A stretch of 64,000 nt of DNA, from positions 4,646,501 through 4,710,500 of the forward strand of contig JANCRA010000019.1 of the NCBI GenBank assembly GCA_024362935.1, given 5' to 3'. Below are positions 13,683-26,608 of the stretch, piece by piece. A model generated the notes under the pieces. It did not search any database. It saw only the letters and a list, made by a program, of their open reading frames with translations, and was not told the origin of the DNA. Made by a program: the position numbers and the translations under genes. Numbering within the stretch: position 1 is the stretch's first letter; each line of letters begins with the position of its first letter. The stretch is from Setophaga petechia. Taxonomy: Eukaryota > Chordata > Aves > Passeriformes > Parulidae.

Positions 13683-16600
13683 GAATACTGTACATGCAGG
13701 ATGAATAAATGTGCATTAAACTGTAATTACACCTAATGAAATGGAATTGGTTTCAGGAAACAGATAAATTATAAGAGATAAGGGTTGTTCCCCCTGAGTA
13801 CTGAAGAAATATGGTGTGTAAAAGCATACTTCATATCTACACAAGCATCTTAGCATGGAGAATAACAGAAAACTGGTCTGGAAGGGATCCAAAAAGGTCA
13901 GTCAGACTCTGCCCTGCTCCAAGGCAGAATAAGCTCTATATAAATCATCTCTGACAGATGGCTGTGTTATGTCCTGCACAAAAAAATCCCCAGTGAGGCA
14001 GACACTATAGCTCCCTGGGCAGTCTTCATTACTCAATGATCTTTCCATTAGAGAGTTTATCTCTGGCTGCAGTGCAAGACCCTGATTCTTTTCCTTTTGT
14101 TGTTCGATCGAGATTAGAAAAAGAGGCTTATTCCCTTTCTCTTTGCAAGAAGAATGTGCTGCAGAAGAGCAGAACACTCTTAGGAGAGTGCTCTACACAT
14201 GGAGACTGTGGCATGGGCCACGCTGTTTTCCCAAATCCGACAACATTGGGAGGCCTGTCCGGTTAAACTCATGTAATGAGTTGTCTATCTTTACAAGTTC
14301 CTGAACAGAAAGTTAAAGTGTTCATTTAAACCTTGCTGGTATGTCCCCACCACCTTTCCCTGGGGTTACTTTTAGCTATGACCCCCCAACAGAAGCACAC
14401 AAATACTCTGTTCTGCCTCTGCCCTGGCCACAGAGTGGGCATTCAGTAGCCACATGTGATGGATTACATTAGCAGGACAGGGTCATTGAGCCTGCTGGTC
14501 TGTGTGTTAGCTCATAACACAACCAGAGCAAGTTCACACCCTTCCAGAGCTGCCTTTTTTAGTACCAAAGGACTGCTTGTATGGGGAGGTTAGTGTGAGC
14601 CAAGTCAGGAGACAGGCATGGTAGTGATGAGCTGCTCCATAAGAACTGTCTGTGCAGGAGGCATCTGCAGAACATCAGGGATGAAGGGATAGCAGGCTGA
14701 CTAATTAAAATATGTCTCCCTGTTTTCCTGCCCAAGTTATGGAGTTCTGTGGGTAACAGCATGGAAATCAGACCGCCATGTGCCTTGGGTGACCTGGCAG
14801 GAGCTCAGATGCAATATGATGCAGAAGAGACACAGCACCAGCACAAGGCTGTAGATGGAGACAGCCTGGTGCCTAGAGGGCCTGTCAGCTGTAGAGCCTT
14901 GCACAGAGGTAAGGCCAGTCACCCTGACTCCTAAGAAGAAGCTCTAGATCTTGGATATGAGGCTCCTTTAGTTACTGAATCCAGGCACAAGTGGATTAAT
15001 AAAAAAACAAGGCCTCCAGGAGAAATGAGTGAGGGTCTCTGTGCATGAAAGGTTTAATTTCATACATTACATCACTTCTCAAAAATCTGATTTCCTATGT
15101 TAACCCCAAAAGTACTTCTGTGTGATGCAGCTGATTTGACATTAACTATGGGGCAAATTATTTCAGTCTTAATGTACAGTATTGAGAAAGCAGATGCTAG
15201 ACCTAGCACACTGGTGTCCCCATGTAGATGTGCCCACATATGTAAAAGTTGAATTTCAACTTTTTTACTTTTAGTTCAAACACATTGAACACATTCTCTT
15301 TCATTTTATCTTTCTTCTTTTCTGCTTTTTTCACTGTGTTTCTAACCAATCTCGGTTTCCTCAGTGGAGGGTAATGGTTCAATCCTTCACATGTGATTGA
15401 AATTTGAGACTTCACCCTTCCTTAATATTAAAGGTAAACTAAAAAATTAGAAAAGTACACAAATTTAGGTTTAATACCTTCTCTAATCTAATCTTAATCT
15501 TCATCCTTTATAGTTTATATGACTCATAAAACTATGTGCTGATACAAGAGAATTTTAAGAACAAGAAATTCTGCTGAGTGGTTGAGTCAGCAGGTTTTGT
15601 CCTAACAATTAATTTTCCAGCTTTTATGCTTGCATCCACATTAAAACAATGAACACATTGTTCTGCCAAAGAATCCCCATCCCCACCAACTGAATAAAAT
15701 AAAAATCAAGTAATGAGCTAGGTAGAACTGTGAGACATGCATAGGCATGCGCACTTCTTTCAGAACCCTTACAGTATCTCTTTTACTTCTATTTATACAT
15801 CAATATTGACAATATGACATGATAATGAGAACAAGACTCATGGTTTGCAGTACGATTCTAAAGCTTCTTAAAGAAATTGAAGAAATTTGAGATAACACTG
15901 AAATGTATAATGTCTTTAGCCTTTGGATTTTGTTCTTTTGTTCTTGAACAAGTCTAAAAACAACTCTCTATTGATAGACATGTAACAGATAACAGAAAAA
16001 CACCTGCTGTACACAGAAGCAGTCCATCTCAGTGTTTTAAATATAACCACTCAAACATTTGCAAATTATACTACTCTATTAGTCAATGAGTAGATTTTTT
16101 CCCCCTCAGAACATGCATATTTTTTGAATGTAGAAGATTGGCATCTCTATATGTAAGAAAACCACTCCTTATGAAAGTTTGGCATCTTTCTTCTCTTAGA
16201 CATCTGGGCAGAAGACTGAGGAAGAAGTGTGAGGTTTTCTTTTTGTTTTCTGTAAAGTACATTGCTTTCCTCTGGCAACTTGCTGATTTCAGTCTTATGG
16301 TAAGTTTCTTAAATGTCACTTGTATTTATGAATAATTAAATTATATATATGTATGTGTGACTTTTCAGCATTTTGTTTTAAGGTGGGGTGTTTGTGTTAG
16401 AATACATAAATACAGAGAGACTAAGAGAAAATTTTGGTGTTACAACACGGTATTTTAAAAAGACTTACACGGGCACCTAGGGAAAATCAAAATGTAAGAA
16501 TTTTTGAACCATAGAAAATAATTTAAGGACAGAACTCTCCCAGTGTTTCCAGCAGCATATATGTGCTCTTTCTGAGCTTTAAATTCAATATCAACAAACT

Positions 16601-19600
16601 TGGTTAAGCCATAAAATCCACAGGGGTTTGGTATTCTTCATGTTGCTAGGAATCCCATAATGTACACATTCTTAAAACAATATATTTTTGAGATATATCC
16701 CATTGGCTTCCTGTGAAAAACATGTTAAGAAGCCTAAAAAAGAGAAAAAAGCCTAAACTGTGGCTTCCAGCCACAGAGACAAAGAGCCTTGCATGAGGCA
16801 GAATGTAATTAGGAATTTGCTATACAATGATGCTTAATGCCTTCCCAATCTGCAGGCTAATCAGGATGGTGCAGATCATTTATTCTGCAGCCTGATGCAC
16901 CCTATAATTGCTACCTTTGGGCAACCTTGTCCAGTCTGCAATGACTCCTTTTCTTACTGGTCTTTTGGGACATTTCAGGTTGTTGCATCAGGAAATAGTC
17001 CTGAATTCTGAAATTGTGACTGTGACCTCGACTTTTTGTTTGAGGGTAAATACTCCTTTTAGTCAAGATTATAATGATGTATTGCATTCTGGCTTTTAAT
17101 ATTTATAAAACCCATAGACAAAAGGAACTGCATATTGCAAATTACAGTTATAAGACTTTTCCCTGAAGTCTTTTTTTTTTCACTTAACCTGATCAAGAGG
17201 ATTTTAGTTGAATTAGCATTTGGTCTGTATATTATTATTATTAATATATACCAAGAAAAATATTCTAGCTTGTTTTGCCTATTTCATGAGGGCTTAAAGT
17301 GTTCTAAGCTGCATTAAAGAATGCAAAATCAGAATAATTCCTTTTCCTCATAGTGGTGGTGAGGTCCTGAAGCATGTTAGCTTAATACACATTCAAATTC
17401 CTTGCTTATAATTTAAATAAGAATATAGAGAGTTTGTAGCAAAGAAAAAAAAAGAGATTGGACAGAAAATACTATAAATATGATTCAGGATCATGAGTGT
17501 TCTGCTCAGAAATCTGAACCTGGGTTTCACTAAATGTCAGAGGATGTTGCTTGCACGTAGGATTCAACTTTCGATGTTTTCCTCTTGCTGTTTTCACTGT
17601 ATTCCTTTGGGTCACCTTTGCCCTACAAAAGGCTCTTGGTTACGACATGCTGTAGTATACGTGAACAGCAAATTAAAAGCAGAGGGACACATCTACAGCA
17701 CAACAGTCTATTTTAGTACCCAGTGAAACTGGGGTAAAGGTTACAGCTGGTTAGCAAATATTTTGGCAGTGCATATAAAGGAGCAAAAGGAAATCCAGAG
17801 TGCTGAGCTTTGCATTATCAAAGGCTTTTCAATCTGTATTCATTTTTAAACACCATAAATTGCTTGGCTTGAACATACAGGCTTAAAGTTACATTCATCA
17901 TGTTTTTTAATATGAAGGCTTGAAACAAGGAGCTGCTGACACAGATCTTTTGAATACAACTCTGCTGTTACATATCTTAAATGGACAAAATTTTCTTTTG
18001 AGCTATTTCATATCAAGGCAGCTGAATACCTTGGCTGGAAATATAAAATAGGATGAACCAATTTATTCCTGTTACTCCTCCTACCTGTGGTTCAGCAGAA
18101 ATAGGATAATATTCTTTTAGGGCTTGACTTTACTGACTTGTTGTCTTAGATTACCCTACTTGAATAATACTGACAGGGTTTAATTCTAAGGAACATAAAT
18201 AAAAAAAGCCAAGAGATGGGCAGAGATGGTTTGGAATACAGAAAATGGCAGTTTTAGTAGAGGGACCACGTGAACTTCCCTCTCCAGATGAGCATCACCA
18301 GCATCCAAGTTGAAAACTGTCCCCTAATCTGCCAGCCTAAGTACAAACTTGTGTATGACTCAATCTGAAGTGCAAAGCTTTGCCAGTGTGGACGAGTACT
18401 CAGATAGGCTTTGAGCTGGCCTTGCACTCTGGGCTGACACTCCTGCCCAGGCTGGACTTTAGTCTGAGTGCGTTCCACAGAATGGGAAGGCCGTCCTGCC
18501 TGCCTTGCAAAGCCAGGCTTGAGGCACCTGTAAGCCTGTCATCCCATCTCATGCTTAGTTTATGGGGCAGAGCACTTCACTGCCAGTGACTTACTTGAGA
18601 ATTTACAATAGCTCATGGAACACGTATCCATTATTAGTTTGATATTCACTGGATAATGTGTTTTAGTCAAGTTTTCCTTAAAGAGCATTATGTAGAGATG
18701 ACTCACAGAAGGCTTGGCAGATAGCAGAACATTGTTTATGTCTGAAGAGCAGGGATTTTCAGGGTAATGTTAGTGTTTTTTCCTGTTTCTCAGAATTCCA
18801 GTGGACTTTGAGCAGCGCAGTATGTAACTTGGCATGCTGTGCTTCCAGACACTCTAATACATATTTGCTTTGGTTCTTCCAGCAATCCTTTGTATCTCAT
18901 TCACCTGATGCTGGGAAGAGAGGCAGGAGAGGTTACAGCTGAAAAGTACATGATGTTGTTTTGAACACATTTTTGAAAGATGGAGCAATACTCTGAACTT
19001 CCTCACCAGTTTAGTCTCTCTCCAACTGAATCGATGCCAGGGACTGACAGCAGCAGTCCTTGATGCAAGAGAACCATCATTCAAGGTTTGGCTCAAAATA
19101 AAATAAAACTATTTTACACAAGAAGTTATAAGCTACTTAAAACATAAGTCCTTTCACCTTCCAAACAGGTTTTCTCATAATTACAATCATATAATTTTCA
19201 GCCACTCCATAAAACATAGAGCAACTGCAGACTCTGAATAAATAGGATCTATAGGCCAAACTACAAAAAAGGTGTATGCTACAGCAAGAATTCAGCAGGT
19301 TCTTCACATTCTTCCACATGTGTCTTTGAAAGTTACATCATTAAAGAGGCTCAGCACAGAGTCCACACCAAGTTTTATCTTCACCATGTTTTTCATGGAA
19401 ACATACCTTGTTTCCTCACTTAAGGAAACATGAGCAGTGAAAAATACTTCTCAACAGCAACCCAGGATGTTTTCAAAGCAAGGAATGGCAACAAATGGTT
19501 TCCCCTGAAGATCTATCTGCTTGTGGCAGCAGGTCATACACATACAATTGATTTTTCTATACTTTGTATAGTTTTAAATTAATTTAGCAGGAAATTTATG

Positions 19601-20970
19601 GATTTTGACGGGTGAAACTGTTCCAGGATTTTCTTCTGAATGAGGTGCAAAGACAATAACTAAAGAAATCCAAACATTGGTATAAAAAATATTTTTCCCA
19701 TCAAAAGTGGTGGAAAAGGCCAGCCTTTCATTTGTAGCAAAAAAATATATACTTGTCAGAAAAAATGGTGCATAAATAGTTAACGGAAAATTATCTAAAG
19801 CATCAGCTAGGTGATAGGGTGGACCTAGCAAGGGATTTCAACTTTTGAGGACTACAAAAAAGTCTTGCTTTTTATCTCATAGTAGTAAAACCAGTACCAA
19901 GTAGGTACAAAGGATCAAATTTCAAAATATGTAGTTTTGAGGGTTCAAAACCTTTGCGAGGACAGTGTAAGTTTTAAACTTCTGATACAGGGGCTAACTT
20001 GGAGTTACAGAGGTACAGAGGGATTGCCACACAGAAGCTCTAAGTTCACAGGAATCCTTTATGAGATGAATCAAATGGCACAAAAGATGCCTTGCTGTGC
20101 TGAGCACTAGAGGTACAGAGGAAATGTACAACCTAAGCTCCTTCCCATCCCCGTGGAGCCCTACAGCCCTGTCCCAGCAGAGAAGTCAATGGTGCAGCCC
20201 GCAATTCTCGGAGTGCAGAGCCTGCAGTGGTCCTGGGCTTACAGTGGAGGAAGAGTACTCTGGTGGGATTCCTATGAAAATAGAAAAGTTTTGAAAAGTT
20301 TTTCTCATGGAAGCTGACCATGCTTATTTTGTTGTATCAGAACTCAGCCAGAAAATTTTGCTCTTTTAAAGTAAATAAATTCTGTTAAAATCAGCTGCTG
20401 CTTTAGTTGATGTGATCGCTAGAATAAGAAACACTCATTTCTTGTGTATCAGCTTTACTAGAACTCTACATGGGCTTAACAATCAGCAGTGACCAAAAGT
20501 AACAAAAGATACCATTTTGGATGTCATTGTCCAAATAGGAAAACAGATTACAGGAAAATGCAGGCAGGCTGGCAAAGAAGTGGCAGGGTCTCCCTCTTTT
20601 GCTGCCTTCAAAATGAGATCAGGTGTTTCCTGGAAGATATTATTCAGCCAGAAAGAAGTCTTTGGGCTCAGCAGAGGACAATATCCTGTGGCTGATGTTG
20701 TACAGAAGCTTGAATGAGTTTATTTACTAGCCCTTAAACACAATGTAAAGCTGAAAAAAGAGAAGGGAAAGCAAAGACAGAAATGAGGGGAGGAAAGAGA
20801 TGGAACATTTCCAGTTCTTCTTTCTTTCCAGAAATGAATCCTTTGTCAGGAACAGTTTTACATCAATGTAACAGCAGAACATGACCCACAGAAAGCTGTA
20901 TTAAAAAAGCCTTCCCAGGGAAAGTTTAGGGTTTCTCACACCTGAGGCTCTGCAGAGACTTTCAGGAAGT

Positions 20971-20987
20971 AAAAAAAAAAAAAAAAA
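20971..20987. repeat. Poly(A) tract, 17 nt
   Basis: An uninterrupted A run. I looked upstream for a processed pseudogene and recognised none. Confidence 0.9.
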
Positions 20988-23900
20988 GGTTAAAAAGTTA
21001 TAATGTGCGGCTATAAAGGATTTTTTAGCTTTCATAGTATGTGAGGCAGCTTACTATATTTTTGGATGTGTATAGGTAACTGTGCTGCATTTCTATATTT
21101 TTCCCAGTATCACATGCTCTGTGAGTAAATTTTTTTTTCTGCTGCTGGTAACTTATAAAACATTGATAGTAAAATATGGAAATAGTGCTGTAAATACTGC
21201 AAACTGGATTTTAGTGCATGTTGCAGAGAACCAGTAAACAGCCAACAATGTATGGGTAATGTGAAATGACTGGCTGCTCTTCAGCAGTGCTCTAGGAAAA
21301 TTGTGATTTTCAGTTACGATCTGTTCAGTCAAATTAAAGTCTGATGACTGCCTCAAGATGTTCATTTATCACCCAAAATAAATCAAACTGAGAGAACAGG
21401 CAACAATATGTGATTGTATTCAAAGGCAACGCATCAGTACCTATGGGTAGAATTTCCAGCAGCAGTCAGATAAAAGTGGCTGGAAATAAGAGTAAAACAA
21501 TAGATCACATCAGGACAGGATATTATAGAATTTCAGCTTGGTTCATAAATATAAAATAATGAGCTACTGCTTTCATAGTCTTACCTGTCAAACTGTATTA
21601 AAAAACTTTAAAAAATGCTATTTTCACCTGCTACAGCTCTTGATTTGGTCAAAAAATTTTAATAGATTATACTAAATGGGTACACTGGTTTTTTTATTTT
21701 ATGTATGCAGACCTGAAAACAAGAAAACTAAAGATAATAGAGTATGTCATGCTCATTTTCAGATTTTCTACCTGTAGCAGACGTCTGCATGGCTCAGTCT
21801 TGTGTGCATGCATTGCCTCTGGGTTCTCGGCCCACGAGAGTGTGTTAAGCACTGGCCTTGCCCAGGGAACAGTGAGCAGGCAAAAATGTCATCATCACAT
21901 CCCACATAGCACAGCTGAGGGTGCTATGCCCTCTGAACACAGCAAAGATGTCCAGGATGGTGTAGATTTTCAGCAGACAGGAAAACAGCAGTTGGTGGTG
22001 GCCTGCAGACTTTCACTGCATCCACAGCCACAACAGCTTTATTAACACCAGACTGCTGTGCTATGGATCTAAAGGAGTCTGGCAGAAACAGCTTTCAAGA
22101 AAAAATGCCCATACACTTCTAGACTTGGAAAGTGGAGAGAGAAGCAGGTGTGATACCTCTCCAGCACTGAGCAGTTTCTGAGATGGAACCAAAAATCAGC
22201 ACCAGGAGGGGCTCATGATGCATATCCAGAGCTATTAAGACTTGGCAAAACTGAGTTTGATGGCGCATCTGGCATGCTTTTAGTGCATCAGAAAATCAGA
22301 CATTCATTTGGTGTTGGCACAACTTTTGAAGAGCACAGTGAAGGAGATCCAGAAGCTAAATGGCCTCCAGAAACCATCTGGGAAGATGGGTTTTACTGTT
22401 CTTGAATCTGGAGGATACCTGGAGCTTTTTGCCACCTCTGTTGACCTTTGACAAAGTCACAAGCTGTAGCTTGCTGTAATAGAGTGATCACAGGGTAGAT
22501 GCTCTAAGGCAGCAGCAGGCAGTGATCTTAGAGGTCCTGTAGGTCGGTGCAGGAGCAAGAGACAACTTTCAAAGGAGATAGAAGAGCTTGCATGATTGCA
22601 GTCATGCCTTGAGGACTTCATCCTTGGCAAAGCACAACATGCCTGTGGCAGACTAAGGGAACTGCAGACACAGACAAGGCACTGCAGCCTGAGCCTCCTT
22701 CCTGTGCTCCTGGGAACAGTGCTGAGAGGGGTCAATTCTGCCTGCTTGTCTTGCAGCACTGCAGATCCATGAAAGAAACAGCTGAACAGGTAAATAGCTG
22801 CCTTTGTCAGATTTCCACCTAGCTCAGATATGTGTGTACATAAAAGGCCAGTGCTAATGGTGCATTTCCAAATGATATTACAGAATTCATAAGGCTCAAA
22901 TACTTGTTTTCAGATCTTCCATTTAGTAAAAAGTAATAATTAAAAAAAGTAAAAAAGTGAGTTGTTTTAGGCACATATTAAGAATGTGCCTTTTTCCTCT
23001 TAAAAACCAAAAATGAAAAAAATTAATTTAATGATCATTTGGCAAGATGCAAATTTACAGAAGGGGGAATTTGGAGCCCTAAGGCAGCCAAGAGATGCTC
23101 CTTTCCAAGCTGAGCCTGCTGCCAGTGCAAAGAACAAGGTGAGCCAGATTTCATTTACTACCTGGAACAGTACAGCAGGGAAACCACAGGGAGAGGTGTT
23201 CACTCACTGATAACACAGATGCTTCACAGGCACTCCTGTGCTTCTCAGGTGCTGCCAGGGCCACCCCGGTGATTCCTGTGAGCCCTGCTCCTTGGGCAGA
23301 CACCTGCACCAGTTCAATATCCTGGACTTTGGAGCTCCAAAGGGTGACACCAAGGGGGTGACAGGGCCAAACTACACTACTTACTCCTAATTTCTGAGCT
23401 TACTTAACTATGACATAAATGGAAGTGTTGATGTGGATTAAGTGCTTGAGTTTAAATAATTCATTTAAGAGACCCTAAATAAATGAGTCAAGGAAAATGA
23501 CAGAGTCCTTTAAAATATATGAAACACTATCCATTACAAGACTATCAAATTTCCCATCAATTTCAAAACCATAAAATCTCTCCCACTTTAACACAAATTT
23601 CTATTAGAAAAATATTTTGCAACTATACTTTTTGAGAAAACTGAAATTCTGCAGTAAGATTTTCTGATTTTTTTTTCTCATTTTTTGTACTTCTGGCAGA
23701 TTAAAGAAGTCATTATAGTGTAATAATAGAAAAGGAAATAATTTTTGACTGGGTAACAATTAAAATGAATGAGGTTAATGAATTGTATCTGAAAAACTGC
23801 TTTTATATTCAGAAATTTTGTTTGGTTCAGATGCTACTTTATGACTCTACTATACGTACTACCCTTTCAGACAAATAAAAAAATAGAAAACTCTGTTTGT

Positions 23901-24016
23901 GATATAAACACAAAGTCACAGTAATTATGTGCAAAATGTGAATGTTTGAGGATAGGACTTGTTCTTGTTGTCTTTTAATTTATTGCTGACTAACTGCCCC
24001 TGCTCTATGTGTCTGC

Positions 24017-24092
24017 TTTGATTAATGCAGAACCATCCACATGTGCCTGAAATTTGATTAATGCAGAACACTTGTCCACATGTGCCTGAAAT
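24017..24092. repeat. Tandem duplication, 36/40-bp unit, two copies
   Basis: TTTGATTAATGCAGAAC, a short variable stretch, and TCCACATGTGCCTGAAA occur at 24017-24052 and 24053-24092. The second copy has a small insertion (ACTTG-like). Confidence 0.9.
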
Positions 24093-26535
24093 TCTGAATA
24101 TTGCAACTTATGTATAAAAGAATATGCCTAAAGATTTAAATTATTGAATCTGAGCTGCTCTTATTTGTCAATATTTCATTTAACAAGGTAGTTTGGAGAA
24201 AAAAATCCATTATAAAAAAAGTTTCAAGATTTTATGTAATAAAATTTTTTGAAGGGTGAGGTTTTTAGAATGAATCTCTCCAAAAATATTCATAAAGATA
24301 ACTTCAGGTGTTTGGCATCCCTGGGTCACCCAGACGAAATTACAGAGATGGAGCTCTGCTGTTAAACCAAACAGTACCTGAACCCAGATCCTCATAAGTA
24401 TTTAGAAATAGTTGTCTTGTATTCTGTTCAGGCACTGATCCTTCCAAAGGCTGACAGCACCAAGCTGGTGAATTACAGAGCAGATGTGTGAGTTGAAGCC
24501 AATGCTGAGCAAAATGACTTTGTTCTGGCAGCTTGCCTGACTTTAACCTTGCTGTGCATGACCCAGCTCCAGTACCAAAGCTCTTTCAGCCACACAGAGC
24601 TACTTTTTCCCAAAGGTGACTTATAAGAAAACTCGAGGTAGAGTGGAAAACTGTTCTTTTGAACAAATATTTCTCAAACTGCAGGCCAGTACCTTTTTGG
24701 CAGTCCTGAAAGGGCCTAAAGTGGGTTGGTCAAATATCATGTGGCAGCAGTTCTGTTTCAGGGTTGCAGCAGCTGCTGCATTATCAAGTGATGACAGCCT
24801 AAGACCATGGTTGCAGGATTGATAACCACCCTAAATTGCTGACATCAGTTTATTTTCTCCAAGGCAAAAAGAGTGAATATGAACACTTGTAGCCAATTAT
24901 AAACTCTTCTCTCTTGACTGATATGGAGGTTCTAAGCTGCTGGAAAATCTAATTGAAGGTAAATGAGATGAACCAAATGGAAGTGACATTTTCAGATTTG
25001 CATAAAACAGTCCTAGATGTTCAAGATTCTCTTGCTGAGTTCAAACAATCTGTTCTCTGCATTTATTCTGCAGTGATATGTGAAATTAATAGAGCACATT
25101 TCACAGCTCCTTTTACTCTTGCGAAAGACAGACACATGACCTGTATCATATCCTCTAGAACATTTTCAATCATTAACCATTAACTAATTGTTTACAATTT
25201 TATTGGAGTAACTGTTTCACCTTCTTACTCTGTTTCATTATAAAGCTTGATGTGTTCTACAATACCTATTGTAGCTTTGATGCACAAGCAGTTTTGGTGA
25301 TCTCCTTTAACTTCACAGTCTGCTATAACTTGTTTTTCTCAACAGAATTCTTCAAAGAGACTAGATTGCATTGTTACAGATGCATGAAACAGGAGGAGGA
25401 ATGGAGGGAAGAATTAGCAGTAATCATAACCTCTGAACACATACATAATTATTTAGTGTACCTTTTGATTACAGCTAATTCCAGCATTCTGCCAAAAGTC
25501 AACTTGCAATGAGAGTGTGAAATACTTTCCATTCAACATGTATAAAGGATCTGTTGGACTTGAATTCACTTGAGAAAATTGCAGTTAACTGCAGTGCAAG
25601 CAAAAGAGAGGAAAAAACCGAATTTAAGCAGCGTGAGGAAAATGGGCTATGCACTTTCTGTCTGATCAGACTCCTCATGCCTGAGAGTGATCCTTGCAAA
25701 ACTATTTTAAAATTGTTGTACTTCAGTAGGATGAAGATAAATGAAAAACTGCCTATCACTATTTTCACTGGTAAATCAGAAAGTAGATAAACTCAACCCT
25801 TAACAAGAGATCCAGTGATAAGATGCAGACAGAACACTGACCAAATGAAAACAATGTGAAAACTTCATTAAAGTGTATCAAACTTGACTGCATTATCAAC
25901 TTGAATCTTTAGATTCTTGTCAAAGTTTGGTTTTTCAATATTGGCATTTGCTAGGAAAACCTACTATGAACCTAGCCAATAAAATAATACTACAAGAATA
26001 CTTGTGTTCCTGAAATTGCAAGGCTGTGTGTGGGCCTCAGTTCTCATTTGTTAGAAAAAAAATTGACTAAACTTCTGCAAATATGGGAATTATTTAAACT
26101 ATAAGAAAAGTGAAAGTCAGGGAACTAGGTGTTTTATGTCTAGCAGCTGTATTCAGAGTCAAGTCTACTCACTCTGAGGAGAGGTACCTGTAGCATCACC
26201 AATGTGATCCGACTCTCATTTACCTGAAGAAGATTTCCCTCCCATCAGCAGAACATCAGTGACCAGTCCTCTGATTCTTCATCAATTTTGATATGATTCA
26301 GCATCACAGGAAGTAGACAAACACTTGTCAGCGCAGATTGTGTCATAAGAGGCAGAAGATTGGAGCAACACATCTCAGCTGGGTTGGTCTTATTTAGAGT
26401 AAATTACTGTCTCTTTGATGCACTCAATGTAACCCTGTGGTGAGAATGGTTTGTTTATGTCTTCTTGCTAGTGCCTTGGCAAAATACATCCTACAGATTA
26501 AGAAACTCTGGATTAAAGGACTCCTTGCCATATTT

Positions 26536-26608
26536 CATTTCATTTCATTTCTTGTCATTTCATTTCATTTCATTTCATTTCATTTCATTTCATTTCATTT
26601 CATTTCAT
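26536..26608. repeat. Pentanucleotide microsatellite (CATTT/TTTCA)n
   Basis: Three CATTT units (26536-26550) are followed by one altered unit (CTTGT) and then ten uninterrupted CATTT units from 26556 to 26605. In two frames it is read as a repeating FHFIS peptide, which is an artefact of the repeat and not a gene. Confidence 0.95.

Larger units (their letters stand above)
9015..26535. other. Long intergenic stretch, no gene recognised
   Basis: There is no exon I can support. Small tandem duplications lie at 10971 and 24017. The portion at about 21770-22790 is visibly richer in G and C than its surroundings but has no recognisable coding or repeat content. TAATTA-rich stretches such as 11220-11420 look like possible conserved non-coding DNA, which cannot be judged without alignment. 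Confidence 0.65.

Noticed and set aside
14171..14194. Short hairpin (AGAACACTCT / AGAGTGCTCT) as a microRNA precursor
   Set aside because: Stem of 10 bp with one G-U-type mismatch and a 4-nt loop is far too short for a precursor.
20751..20987. Processed pseudogene ending in the poly(A) run
   Set aside because: No coding similarity was recognised upstream, and no flanking direct repeats were found.
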